Positions 38,287 to 47,618 of a stretch of 53,080 nt of DNA are shown here, piece after piece. The notes under the pieces were generated by a model that saw only the letters and a list, made by a program, of their open reading frames with translations, ran no database searches and was not told the DNA's origin. Numbering within the stretch: the first letter of the stretch is position 1; each line of letters opens with the position of its first letter. The DNA is taken from positions 1-53,080 of the IMG/VR virus record IMGVR_UViG_3300046642_000190. One strand, given 5' to 3'. Both the position numbers and the translations under genes were made by a program. This stretch comes from a virus.

Positions 38287-41200
38287 TCAATGCCTGTCTG
38301 TCGCTAGTTCCCAGTTGATGGCACGGATGATCTCACCCGTGTCATGTTGATGAATGCCATAGAAGTTGAAAGTGTGTCCACCTGTATTGCCCATCTTCGA
38401 AGCCGGTGTAATGTACTCTGACTCACGTTCACCGAAACTGTACGTACGGCCAGATCGTCCGACACCCAGGATGGGTTCGTTGATCCAGCCGCCACCTGCT
38501 CTTGGAGTCCCGATACCCTGTGGCCAGAAGTCAGCGTGGATATGGTTGAAGTGGCCAGGAACTCGCCACAAGAGGTGTGCAAGATGGAACATTCCAGCTC
38601 TACCGGCAACCCACGCACGGACCTGATCGCCGTAGGATAGGCTCGGTACCATCTCGTCCACTGCGTTTCCGTAGGCGTGCTGTGACCAAACGTTCGTGCC
38701 TGCAATGAACCTGCGGTTGTAGATACCTGCAAAGCGCAAACCTGGCCAGGCCGCTTGAACTGCATTCCGGTACACGTTAGCGTTCGGAGAACCAGCAGGA
38801 CCCCATCCACCTACGATCCCGCCTTGACCAGAGAAACTTGTTCCGCCACCTGAGACTTGAACCTTACCAAGTAGACCCTTTGCCCAGGTGAAGAAGCTGT
38901 TCTTCAGGCTCGTAAAGAGTTCTGCACCCGTCATGACCATGTTCTTGATAAGTGGAGCATGAACGTGGAAGAGTTTCAGAGCTGCATTCACCAAGAAGCC
39001 AGTGCCCTTAGAGATGCCCATTCCGATTGCCTTGCCAAGCCAGTCAAGTGCACCTCCAATACCAGGAATCGAGATCGGAGGTTCCAATCCTAGGGCGAAC
39101 CCAGTATCAGGTGAACCGAACAACTTCTTCGACTGGCTATGAGTCCATACCTGGGCGTTCTTCGGTACGTACATGACCTCTGGGCCTTCTTCTCCAACCC
39201 AGGCCCAGCCGCCCCTCCAGTTCTTGGTACCCTTGGCAAGGTGACCTTGACTACCACCTCCACCTCCGCCTCCACCTTGATCACCCCAGTGAACTCGACC
39301 AAGGCTGACCTTCCCTATTGCATCTAGCCCGAACTTGGTACGAACCCAGTTCAGGGCGTTGATGAAGAAGTTCACGAAGGCCTCTACAACACCAAGGATG
39401 CCGTTGACAATCCGACCAGCGACTGCCTCTAGACCCACCCAGAAAGCTGACCAGGCCCTAGTGATGTCACCCCAGACAATGCCGAGACCCTTCCTGAGGC
39501 CCTGAAACGCAAGGCTGATGGCGTGAAGGACAGGCGCACCAATATTCTGCCAGACCCACTTTGCCTTGGTCCAGATATCGTTCCATTCTCGGCCGAGCTC
39601 CGTGAAGGTTGGGTGCAGGACGTTGTTCCAAAGCCATCTGGCCACGTCCCTGATGCCAGTGAAGATTGGATGCCCAACATTCTCCCAGGCGAAGTGGATA
39701 CCTCGCCATAGAGCATCCCAAGCAGGCCTGAGTACGTGATTCCAGAGCCAGACGATGTACTTGACCTGAAGTTCGATGATGGTCCGAATGACAAGGAAGA
39801 CAGGGTAACCTATGGCGTACCAGTAAATCTTGATCCCTTGCCAAAGAATCTTCCAGGCAAGGGACACAATATCCCAAGCGACAGTCCAGGCAAGAACGAG
39901 TACCGCCAAAGACGTGGAGAAGACAGTGTATAGGATCTGGAACGCTACCTTTGCATTGGCTACGATAATGTCCCATACCGTTTGGAGGAAGTGCACAAGA
40001 GGCATGATGACCTTGTTGAAGACAACCGTAAGAGCGCCCCATATCACACCAGCAGCCGTAACAACACCCTGCCAGTGGTCGATCAACCATCCGATGAGGA
40101 AGGTCCAAGGTACGAGGATGGCACGAACGATCTTGCCAGTCGTACTGCTGTAGAACCTGACTAACCAGTTCCAAACAGCAACCGCAGCCTTCTTGATATC
40201 GTCCCACACCTTGAGGAGGAACCGCTTGACAGCTCCCCAGTGCGTGATAATCAAGTACGCAGCAAGTATAACGAGTCCGATCACAAGTACAATCCAGTTC
40301 GAAGCCAGGAAGGACTTGAACACTGCACTCAGGATGCCAATGGACATCCTGACGACCTTCACAAGGTCCATGAAGGCCGCACCTAACTCGACCAGCTTCC
40401 CGACAAGGAAGACCGAAAGCAGCGGTGCCAAGAAAGCAACCGCTGCTCCCGCAATGTACACTATGGTCTTCCAGTTACGTTCCCACCACGTACTGACCGC
40501 CTTCCAGTTCTTGATAAGGAAGTACGCACCAAGTGCAAGGGCCGCAACGGCGATTATGACAAGCCCCACAGGGCCGAGTAGGGCTGTCATTGAGTCACCA
40601 GTCAAACCCATAATGGAAGCGATACCCTTGAGAGAGCCCATGAAGAACACGATACGACCAGCCACCGACAAGAATGCACCTGCTAGGATTAGCATGAGTG
40701 CAATCAAGTGTCGCATCGGAGCAGGAACCCTTCCGAACCAGAGCATTAGGTCCTTGATGACCTTCAGGAACTCGATGGCGTACGGAAGGAACTCGTCTGC
40801 AAGCCGGATAGCTGACACACGGACTGAGTTCAGCAGAATCCTGAACTGAATGAGCGGCGAGGTCTTGACATCCCCGAACGCTCGGTTGAGTGCTCCACCA
40901 GAGGCACCCATGTGGTCAGTCATCTTCTGAAGAGCCGCAAAGTTCGGAATCGCAACACGGAAGAACCGCATCGCTCGGATTTCACCCGCTCCGAACATGC
41001 TCTTGAACGCCGCTTCACGTTGCGGACCGGTCATGCCCGCCATCTTCTTGGCGAACTCACCCATGATGACGTTCAGCTGCTTGTACTGACCCGTTGACTT
41101 GTCAACGATATCGATACCCAGAGTGTCCTTGATGTCTTGCCTATGGCGAGTAAGCTGGTCAAGAGCACGTGCAACCGAGATCGTTGCCTGCGCAGCAGTG

Positions 41201-41910
41201 AAGCCGTTCCTTGACATGAACGCGGCAGCACCTGCAAGGGTCTCTAACGTCTGACCCATGCTCCGTCCTGCAGGAAGCATGTTCCCGATGGCTGATGCGA
41301 AGTCTTCGTACGTACCGACACCGTAACGGACCATCTGGAACTGAAGGTTCAGCAAGTGAGTCGTTTGTGAAACAGGTAGATGGAAAGCGTTCATCTCGGA
41401 GATGATTGACCGCTCCACTGTGGTGATGTCAGTACCACCAGACGTAGCTGCAATGGCGAAGTTCTTGATCATGTACACAGCCTTCTTGTAACCAACGTCA
41501 GTGGAGGAGAAGATGTCATACAGACCTTGAGCCACGTCTGAAGCAGACTGAGGAACCTTACTTGAGACGTCGAGCGCCTTATTGACCAGATCCTGGAACT
41601 GTTTGTTAGTCAGGTTTGTCTGCGTTCTTACCAGACGCATCTGGTAATCGAAGTCGGCGGCCATCTTCCCTGCAGCACCCGCAGCACGAAGGATAGAATC
41701 ACCGACGTTGGACATCGTTTGACCAACACGAGTCCAGACCATGTACTGACCGAACGCCTTCAAGGAAGCGTTCCCCATCAGCAACATGTTGTTAGCAGCC
41801 TTCTTCAAGGCTGCCGAGGATTGATCATTCGCCAGGATCTGGATTAGGAACTCGCGCGTTACTGTCCCTCCGCCACCCTGGCGGCGCATCATGTCAAACA
41901 GGCCGGCCAC
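38287..41910 (-). CDS. Tape measure protein with C-terminal M15-like peptidase domain, 1207 residues
   Basis: GTG start overlapping the chaperone frame. Helical N-terminus with FDYQMRLVRTQTNL, several hydrophobic segments in the middle (ALMLILAGAFLSVAGR and others). Near 1090-1150 are WSQHAYGNAVDE and FNHIHADF, the His/Asp pattern of M15 peptidases, which could cut host peptide cross-links on entry. At 1207 residues it implies a tail of about 180 nm by the usual 0.15 nm per residue rule. Confidence 0.88.
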   Translation of the reverse strand: MAGLFDMMRRQGGGGTVTREFLIQILANDQSSAALKKAANNMLLMGNASLKAFGQYMVWTRVGQTMSNVGDSILRAAGAAGKMAADFDYQMRLVRTQTNLTNKQFQDLVNKALDVSSKVPQSASDVAQGLYDIFSSTDVGYKKAVYMIKNFAIAATSGGTDITTVERSIISEMNAFHLPVSQTTHLLNLQFQMVRYGVGTYEDFASAIGNMLPAGRSMGQTLETLAGAAAFMSRNGFTAAQATISVARALDQLTRHRQDIKDTLGIDIVDKSTGQYKQLNVIMGEFAKKMAGMTGPQREAAFKSMFGAGEIRAMRFFRVAIPNFAALQKMTDHMGASGGALNRAFGDVKTSPLIQFRILLNSVRVSAIRLADEFLPYAIEFLKVIKDLMLWFGRVPAPMRHLIALMLILAGAFLSVAGRIVFFMGSLKGIASIMGLTGDSMTALLGPVGLVIIAVAALALGAYFLIKNWKAVSTWWERNWKTIVYIAGAAVAFLAPLLSVFLVGKLVELGAAFMDLVKVVRMSIGILSAVFKSFLASNWIVLVIGLVILAAYLIITHWGAVKRFLLKVWDDIKKAAVAVWNWLVRFYSSTTGKIVRAILVPWTFLIGWLIDHWQGVVTAAGVIWGALTVVFNKVIMPLVHFLQTVWDIIVANAKVAFQILYTVFSTSLAVLVLAWTVAWDIVSLAWKILWQGIKIYWYAIGYPVFLVIRTIIELQVKYIVWLWNHVLRPAWDALWRGIHFAWENVGHPIFTGIRDVARWLWNNVLHPTFTELGREWNDIWTKAKWVWQNIGAPVLHAISLAFQGLRKGLGIVWGDITRAWSAFWVGLEAVAGRIVNGILGVVEAFVNFFINALNWVRTKFGLDAIGKVSLGRVHWGDQGGGGGGGGSQGHLAKGTKNWRGGWAWVGEEGPEVMYVPKNAQVWTHSQSKKLFGSPDTGFALGLEPPISIPGIGGALDWLGKAIGMGISKGTGFLVNAALKLFHVHAPLIKNMVMTGAELFTSLKNSFFTWAKGLLGKVQVSGGGTSFSGQGGIVGGWGPAGSPNANVYRNAVQAAWPGLRFAGIYNRRFIAGTNVWSQHAYGNAVDEMVPSLSYGDQVRAWVAGRAGMFHLAHLLWRVPGHFNHIHADFWPQGIGTPRAGGGWINEPILGVGRSGRTYSFGERESEYITPASKMGNTGGHTFNFYGIHQHDTGEIIRAINWELATDRH

Positions 41911-42483
41911 TTTGCTCCTTCTGCCGTTCTGCCTCGACTGCGGACTTTACTTCTAAGTACAAGGTGATGCGGTCAATCCAGTACGGGTCTTGGTCTAGGA
42001 GGCCGCCGGGCTCTGGAAGAACGTGGAGGGCTTCGCAGAGCCCGGCGACCCTCATGACAGCTACGACTTCGAGATCGTCTCCAAAGCTGCGCCCGTAGAA
42101 GGCAGCCCGGAGACCTTCGCCAAAGGGGCAAGTTCCTCGACCGGCTTCCTCGCGTTCAGGTCGTCGATCAGGTTCTCGACCTCCTCCGCGATGGCTGGGT
42201 CAAGCTTGTCGACGTCGGCCTTGTTGTTGAAGTTGAGAAGTCGGGCTTCGTCATCTTCCAAGTTGTGGTCCACGATCGAACGCTGAAGCATATACATGGC
42301 TGAGGCGGTGATGCCCATAGACATCTCCGCCTCGTTCCTGCCACGCGACCCCGAGAAGGTCGCAGCGAGTTCCCTCGACTTCAGGGTCTCACCGTATGTC
42401 ATCTTGCGAAGAACGACATAGCCGCCCTCGCAGGATTCGAGTTCGAACCTGGTTGTCTCCTTACTGGTTGTTGCCTTTGGCAT
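41894..42483 (-). CDS. Tail assembly chaperone long form (G-T, by -1 frameshift)
   Basis: The short frame (42061-42483) can slip -1 at the heptamer C-CCT-TTG (plus strand CAAAGGG at 42121-42127). It then reads on in frame to TGA at 41894-41896. The new tail includes VAGLCEALHVLPEPGGLLDQ and PYWIDRITLYLEVKSAVEAE. A G/GT frameshift just before the tape measure gene is a conserved siphovirus feature. Efficiency unknown. Confidence 0.8.
42061..42483 (-). CDS. Tail assembly chaperone, short form (G-like), 140 residues
   Basis: ATG start. Helical protein (YGETLKSRELAATFSGSRG, VDKLDPAIAEEVENLIDDLN) sitting between tail tube and tape measure genes. It helps fold the tape measure before tube polymerisation. 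Extended by a -1 frameshift (see separate entry). Confidence 0.82.
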   Translation of the reverse strand: MPKATTSKETTRFELESCEGGYVVLRKMTYGETLKSRELAATFSGSRGRNEAEMSMGITASAMYMLQRSIVDHNLEDDEARLLNFNNKADVDKLDPAIAEEVENLIDDLNARKPVEELAPLAKVSGLPSTGAALETISKS

Positions 42484-42516
42484 CTAAGTCTCCCCTCAGA
42501 TGTCGTGGGCCGGTTG

Positions 42517-43473
42517 TTACAAGATGGACTCGTTCGTCTTGATGACGATCGTCAGGGCATCGGTCGACCCGTAGAAGGCATGATACGCAACTGCCGCTCT
42601 CTGAAGATCCCCGATCGAACCCAAGTTGACCTGGAACGAGTCGAACACCTGCGTGTTGGCAGTGATGTCGATGGAGTCAGAGGCGGCGTTGTTGATGGAC
42701 TTCCAGTGCAGAGTCTGTTGGGTCTGGGCAATGAAGGCGTTGTAGTCGGTAAGTGCGTCGTAGTCGACTTCGAACCCGCCGGAGATCTCGCGCTCTCCCC
42801 AAACCAAGTACGAAGGCTTCCTTTGTCCGGAAAGTCGGAAAGCCGGGCTGAGGTTGTCGTTGATCGTCAAGGTCCAGGAGTCGGCGTCAGCACGTGGAGA
42901 AGCCGTCGGCACCTCAAGCGTGTTCACCGACAACGGGAACGGAACCCCACCGCCAGAGAACGAGGATGCTGTCGATGTCTCCGTCTGCTCGTCGATCCCC
43001 ATGATCCCGGCCGTACACATGAGCATCCCGTTGTCCAACGAGAACGCCAGCTGGCTGATCGAACAACCCAGGTAGCCCCTCGGGTTGTCAGCTCGCAGGA
43101 CGTAGATGCTGTACGTCTTGTTGACCGACGGACCAATACCGGTTGACGGCTTGGTGATGTGCGTCGGAACGATCGTGTACGTGAACGGTGCCATGGCACC
43201 GGTCTTGGTGATGCCGAACCGACCGCCGTAGAACATGTAGATCAGGAAGTCGGACGTGACCTCGAAGGTGATGTCACCTTCGACGTGCGTCGGACCCTGA
43301 ACTGCACCGGAACGGTCAGCCAGCCCTCGGACGTTCGTCCGGTAGATCTTGTCCTCCACAAGCACGAGTGACTCAGACCGAATCGGAATGAACTTCGTTG
43401 GAATGGCGTACGTACCGACAGCCGTCTCGATTCCAAGACCGACGTAACCGTGACCACCGATCTGGATTGGCAC
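42517..43473 (-). CDS. Major tail tube protein, 318 residues
   Basis: A GTG follows GGGAGGTGAAACCTA. IGGHGYVGLGIETAVGTY, VEGDITFEVTSDFLIYMFYG and GYLGCSISQLAFSLDNG are typical tube protein strands. Position before the chaperones supports it. Confidence 0.78.
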   Translation of the reverse strand: MPIQIGGHGYVGLGIETAVGTYAIPTKFIPIRSESLVLVEDKIYRTNVRGLADRSGAVQGPTHVEGDITFEVTSDFLIYMFYGGRFGITKTGAMAPFTYTIVPTHITKPSTGIGPSVNKTYSIYVLRADNPRGYLGCSISQLAFSLDNGMLMCTAGIMGIDEQTETSTASSFSGGGVPFPLSVNTLEVPTASPRADADSWTLTINDNLSPAFRLSGQRKPSYLVWGEREISGGFEVDYDALTDYNAFIAQTQQTLHWKSINNAASDSIDITANTQVFDSFQVNLGSIGDLQRAAVAYHAFYGSTDALTIVIKTNESIL

Positions 43474-43721
43474 TAGGTTTCACCTCCCTCCGGAGCCTGT
43501 TCGTCTTGCACGACTGCTTCAGGCACGGGCTCTGGTTCTGGCGGAGCTTCCGTCGGCTCGAGCGTCACCGCCGAGTTGCCTTGCAACGAAGCTACCTGCT
43601 CCTCCGTGAGCTCGACGATCTTCCCTTCGCCGGTACCGTTCGTGATCGCACCGACGTACTGGAGATCGAAGAGCTCCCCACGAGGTGAGGCCTCCGCGTA
43701 GAACGTGACCTTGTAGTACAT
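43473..43721 (-). CDS. Small tail-region protein, 82 residues
   Basis: The ATG at 43721 overlaps the stop of the upstream gene. Beta start (YYKVTFYAEASPRGELFDLQ) and a Pro/Glu-rich tail. Unknown; between the tail terminator and tube genes. Confidence 0.65.
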   Translation of the reverse strand: MYYKVTFYAEASPRGELFDLQYVGAITNGTGEGKIVELTEEQVASLQGNSAVTLEPTEAPPEPEPVPEAVVQDEQAPEGGET

Positions 43722-44164
43722 TACATCACCAGATCCTGTCTGGAGATTGCCTCCCAACGCAGCCTTGAGGCTTGCGTCATTGTATCACCAAACGCAGCCT
43801 GACCCGGATCGACTCGAGTCACGGTGGCAAAGACAACGTTTCCACTTGCGTTCGGGTTCGCGATAAGGAAGTCCTCTACCGCTTCAGCCTGGTGATCAAC
43901 TTGCTGACGAGTCAGCTCGTTGGACTGGATCATCTGGTGAACGACAAGAACGTCGACCCGGATGTTGAGACCGACACGTTGTGTCTCCTCCACCAAACGT
44001 TCCTTCTGACCACCAACCACGCATATTGCCGGGAAAGTAGGAACGAGTTCATCCATCCCATAGTACACACCTGCAAGGGGAGGTTCCGTAATGCCCAAGT
44101 TGGCCTGAAACTGAGCAATAAGCCAGTTCATTGCGTCAGAAGTGTGTACCCAATAAGGGAGCAT
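43721..44164 (-). CDS. Tail terminator-like protein, 147 residues
   Basis: MNWLIAQFQANLGITEPPLA, then FPAICVVGGQKERLVEETQ and INIRVDVLVVHQM-like strands fit the neck or tail-terminator fold of siphoviruses. Order (after virion morphogenesis, before tube) agrees. Confidence 0.6.
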   Translation of the reverse strand: MLPYWVHTSDAMNWLIAQFQANLGITEPPLAGVYYGMDELVPTFPAICVVGGQKERLVEETQRVGLNIRVDVLVVHQMIQSNELTRQQVDHQAEAVEDFLIANPNASGNVVFATVTRVDPGQAAFGDTMTQASRLRWEAISRQDLVM

Positions 44165-44736
44165 TATGGCAAGCCCTGTGTGATGTAGTCAGTCATGTAA
44201 ATGCCAGCTTCGTCAAGAGCTTCATCCGAAATGAAAGCCCAGTCCCTTACGGGCATAAAGTTGGGTGTGTCTCGTCCAACAAGGTGGTACAATCCATAAC
44301 CGGTCGGATCTCGCATCTGAGCAATCGCCGGATTTCCACCCTCAACCGACCAGTTGGAAGGATCACTGGCACCCTTCTCAAGTTCGCCAGTGTCGATCAA
44401 TGGAGTTTGACGACCGGAGAACAGGCGCTCAGCCAAGAAGAACCTAGCACCTGCTCCTTCAAGACCAACTCCGGTCTTCTTTGCCTCGCGCAGTCCAGAT
44501 TTCACACCAGCCATATGGCGAGCGAACCGATGCGCGATCGTTCCAGCCGCAAGCGGTGCCCATCGTTCAGGGCGGCCAGCCTCACGGAAGTTAGTGTCGA
44601 TCTCAGATCCCCACAGGCCGAGAGTATCTTCCATGGGGACCCTAAGATCGCGTCCTGCTGCAGTGAACCATAACTGAGCAACGACAGTCGGGTTGGGTGT
44701 AATGAGTACCTCAACAGCTCCACGAGGAGCTGCCAT
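44164..44736 (-). CDS. Virion morphogenesis protein (Mu gpG / head-tail joining type), 190 residues
   Basis: The ATG at 44736 overlaps the previous stop. RWAPLAAGTIAHRFAR and LIDTGELEKGASDPSNW match the phage virion morphogenesis family (the LxDTGxL signature). Joins head and tail. Confidence 0.7.
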   Translation of the reverse strand: MAAPRGAVEVLITPNPTVVAQLWFTAAGRDLRVPMEDTLGLWGSEIDTNFREAGRPERWAPLAAGTIAHRFARHMAGVKSGLREAKKTGVGLEGAGARFFLAERLFSGRQTPLIDTGELEKGASDPSNWSVEGGNPAIAQMRDPTGYGLYHLVGRDTPNFMPVRDWAFISDEALDEAGIYMTDYITQGLP

Positions 44737-45236
44737 CAGAACACCTTGTCCATGGTGAACTTGATATCCGGAGCGAAGTCGTCGAGTCCGACCTGTGGAT
44801 TGTCGCCCAGAGGGTTCACGATCGTGGTGTCGTTTGGCCATACGTCTCCCTGACCAGCCACGGTGGCTGACCCGTAAGAGACATCGGCGAGCACCAAGAG
44901 GCCCGAGCGAAGACCAGCGATAAGGTCAGTCGCTCGGGCCTCAAGATGACGAGAGTAGGAGGAGGCACGGTTGGTGACTTCGGAGTACTTCTCTTCGTAG
45001 TAGTATGCGGCGTACAGCAAGCCAGCGATGTCACGGACGAGCGCAGGAGTCGCCTCCTGAAGCCCTACGGGCGCAACCGCCCATAGCGACGCGTGGTCTG
45101 GATAGATTTGGGCCAGTTGACCCACGATGATGGGATCAGCCCGCAACGAAACCGGGAGTGCCTGATCGTCCGACGTGAGCTTGATCTTCGTCTTGTCCAA
45201 CCAGTTGTTCGCGTCCGTGTAGCTGGCAAGTGGCAT
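44736..45236 (-). CDS. Head-tail connector protein, 166 residues
   Basis: SYTDANNWLDKTKIKLTSDD, then helical LVRDIAGLLYAAYYYEEKYS resembles gp6-type head completion proteins. Lies between capsid and tail genes. Confidence 0.65.
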   Translation of the reverse strand: MPLASYTDANNWLDKTKIKLTSDDQALPVSLRADPIIVGQLAQIYPDHASLWAVAPVGLQEATPALVRDIAGLLYAAYYYEEKYSEVTNRASSYSRHLEARATDLIAGLRSGLLVLADVSYGSATVAGQGDVWPNDTTIVNPLGDNPQVGLDDFAPDIKFTMDKVF

Positions 45237-45239
45237 CGG

Positions 45240-45602
45240 CTATCCGCCTCCGCCGTCCGCAGGTGGTTCAGGATCGCCGAGCAGCCCAGGTTCGTCACTC
45301 ACCTGTGCTTCTGGAGCAGGTTCACCAGCCAACGCATCCAGCTTCGCCTGATGTGTCTCGGCGTCGTCGGTCGAAACCGGCGACCCGTCAGCAGCGTTCT
45401 GGTTGTCGGCAGTGTTGTCGAACGAACCCGGGATCGAGGCGTTGTCGTCTTCGGTGACGGCCTTGCCTTCCACGAGTGCGGCCCACTCCTCCTTGGTGAA
45501 CTTGCCCTTGTCGACGGTTTCGCCCTCCTCAACGGCATAGGGGGTGACCTTCCCGTCCTTCCCCGTGCTGCCGTGGGAGATGGCTGTCAAAGCCTTGGCC
45601 AT
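45240..45602 (-). CDS. Acidic head-associated protein, 120 residues
   Basis: The ATG at 45602 follows GGGGTGTGACCAA. N-terminal half has KFTKEEWAALVEGKAVT; the C-terminal half is disordered and acidic, ending DPEPPADGGGG. Probably a minor capsid or connector protein. Confidence 0.6.
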   Translation of the reverse strand: MAKALTAISHGSTGKDGKVTPYAVEEGETVDKGKFTKEEWAALVEGKAVTEDDNASIPGSFDNTADNQNAADGSPVSTDDAETHQAKLDALAGEPAPEAQVSDEPGLLGDPEPPADGGGG

Positions 45603-45615
45603 TTGGTCACACCCC

Positions 45616-46593
45616 CTATGCGATGGCGTTGTTGATGAGGTATCCGGCGACCGTCTTGCCAGGCGTGCTGGAGTCCACCGCGATGAACTTGCACGCGTAA
45701 CGGAAACGAACCCGGATGATGTCCGCGTTCCGGTCGGTGTCGAACCACCGCTCCGTCGCACGGGTGATACCGCCCTGGTACGCCCAGTTGAACTGGTACG
45801 CGAACGCAGGGGTCTTACGAGCCGGACGCGGAGGCACCCAGGCCAGGAGGAACACCTTCGGCCACACGTACCCCGTTGTCTCGGGCTGGCCGTACACGTT
45901 CGTGAGTCGACCTGCGCCGGCCCGAATGAACGTGTTCACGCCGAGGAGCCGGGAGATCAGCTCGTCAGTCGTGACTGCGACCATGGCGTACTGGATCCGG
46001 TTGATGAGTGAGGGGTGGTCTTCGAGCTTGACAGCGACCTGGTACTGAGCGATGGCGATGTTGGGGTCACGGAACATGGTGTCGTGGATCTTCGCACGGC
46101 CCGTCTTGACGTCCAGGATCGGGGTCTCAGTGCCATACGTGTTCCACTGCTGTGCACCAGAGAGCGTGACCGTGTAGCCAGCAGCGAAGTTGGTGGTCGT
46201 GGTGAACTTCGAGACGAGAGCGACTTCCTTGTTGAGCTCCAGGGTGTTGGTGACACGTTCGGTTGCGTCGACGAACGGCTGCAGCGGATCGTCAGCGTTC
46301 TCCTGCTCCTCGACAGGAACCACGTCCTTGAGGGCGTGCTCCTCTGCGAAGTAGGTGTCACGGCTGAGCGTCATCGGCGGCAGTTCATTCGCGCGCGCTC
46401 CGGGCGACCGCAAGTCGTCCGTCACCTTGCCCCAGGTGTCACGGGTGTAGATGTAGTACTTGTTGGACTGCTTGGTCACCGGCACTCCCGGGGCGAGCAT
46501 CTCCGCCACGAAATCGTCCGGGTTGTCCCAACCCATGCTCACTTCCGTAAGCATGGAGTCCAAGTGAAGCAACTGGGGATCTCCGTAAGCCAT
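45616..46593 (-). CDS. Major capsid protein, 325 residues
   Basis: Starts AYGDPQLLHLDSMLTEVSMG; VPVTKQSNKYYIYTRDTWG and LSRDTYFAEEHALKDVVPVE fit HK97-fold capsid proteins of the group lacking a cleaved N-terminus. Position after the decoration protein and a GAGAGGGGGTGACAACCTA site suggest high expression. Confidence 0.85.
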   Translation of the reverse strand: MAYGDPQLLHLDSMLTEVSMGWDNPDDFVAEMLAPGVPVTKQSNKYYIYTRDTWGKVTDDLRSPGARANELPPMTLSRDTYFAEEHALKDVVPVEEQENADDPLQPFVDATERVTNTLELNKEVALVSKFTTTTNFAAGYTVTLSGAQQWNTYGTETPILDVKTGRAKIHDTMFRDPNIAIAQYQVAVKLEDHPSLINRIQYAMVAVTTDELISRLLGVNTFIRAGAGRLTNVYGQPETTGYVWPKVFLLAWVPPRPARKTPAFAYQFNWAYQGGITRATERWFDTDRNADIIRVRFRYACKFIAVDSSTPGKTVAGYLINNAIA

Positions 46594-46611
46594 TAGGTTG
46601 TCACCCCCTCT

Positions 46612-47001
46612 CTACGGCAGGATCCGTCCAGCCCCACCGTTCAGCAGGACCGGAATCCAGTCACCGGCGTTGGCGGCAGCCTTGAGAGCAATGCCGGCAA
46701 CCCTGTTTGTGGTTGCAGCCGTGATCGCACGCCCGTCTGCGGCCGTGGTGACCTCGACGAAACGCACAATCGCTGCGGACGCCTCGACCCAGGCCACACC
46801 GAGCACCTGAACCGTGCATCCCTTTCCCTGCGTCGCCTCGGTAGCCGAGACGTCAACCTTCGAAACACCCAGGACCAGTTCGCCCTGAGCCGTGGCGGGA
46901 CCGACTGTCTGGTCGCCCGTGACCTTCACGTACCTCAGCTTGGTGATCGCCGCTGAGCACTCGTACGGAAGCTCAAGGATACCAGTGTCGCCTCCTGCCA
47001 T
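46612..47001 (-). CDS. Capsid decoration protein (DUF2190-like), 129 residues
   Basis: The ATG follows GGGAGGTGATCGGCG. ITKLRYVKVTGDQTVGPATA and the small-residue beta pattern fit DUF2190 head-decoration proteins placed just before the capsid gene. Confidence 0.7.
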   Translation of the reverse strand: MAGGDTGILELPYECSAAITKLRYVKVTGDQTVGPATAQGELVLGVSKVDVSATEATQGKGCTVQVLGVAWVEASAAIVRFVEVTTAADGRAITAATTNRVAGIALKAAANAGDWIPVLLNGGAGRILP

Positions 47002-47015
47002 CGCCGATCACCTCC

Positions 47016-47618
47016 CTAAGAGTCGATGAAGCCTTCTCCGGCAACCGCTTCGCCGGACCCACCGGACAACTTCGGTCGTTCCTCCGTGTAGGCCTTCGCC
47101 AAGTCTGGGTGCGCCTTGGAGACTGCCCGTACGGCGTCGCCGAACGACACCTTCTCGTGTTCCTCCCGGTACTTGCGCACCAGACCCAGGAACTGTTCGG
47201 AGGCATCGCCCATCTTCGTCGGATCTGTCCCGCCCTTCTCGCCCATACGAACCAGACCTGTGCCGGTCAGCTTCGTCATGAACGTGTCGAAGGCTACGGC
47301 GAGATCGTCGGAGAACATCTTCCGCAGACCTGTGAGGTCTTCAAGCAAGGCCGGCGGAACACCAAACTTCGCATCCGACGTCCAGCTCTTGACCAGGTCC
47401 TTGATCTCCAACGCCAGGTTCCGCTCCTCCAACGCCTTCAGCGTTGCAGCCTGCTCGGGGAACTGCTCCGCGAACGCCTTCTGAACAGCATCCTCGGTCT
47501 GAACAGGCTCAGGAGCGGAGGTCGTGACTCGCTTGATGACCTCGGCGAAGACCTTCTCTTCGCCGGCGTCCTCGGGCATACCCAACGCGACCGCGAGCTT
47601 CTTCAGGAACTCTTCCAT
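47016..47618 (-). CDS. Scaffold protein from an internal in-frame start, 200 residues
   Basis: An ATG at 47618, inside the protease gene and in frame, is preceded by AGAGGAGGTGACA, as strong as any gene start here. It would make the C-terminal scaffold alone (EEFLKKLAVALGMPEDAG onward), as in Mu I/Z and lambda C/Nu3. Confidence 0.7.
   Translation of the reverse strand: MEEFLKKLAVALGMPEDAGEEKVFAEVIKRVTTSAPEPVQTEDAVQKAFAEQFPEQAATLKALEERNLALEIKDLVKSWTSDAKFGVPPALLEDLTGLRKMFSDDLAVAFDTFMTKLTGTGLVRMGEKGGTDPTKMGDASEQFLGLVRKYREEHEKVSFGDAVRAVSKAHPDLAKAYTEERPKLSGGSGEAVAGEGFIDS

Noticed and set aside
39467-40207. 246-codon minus-strand frame within the tape measure gene
   Set aside because: Shadow frame; the main frame is continuous and has the expected helical and membrane pattern.
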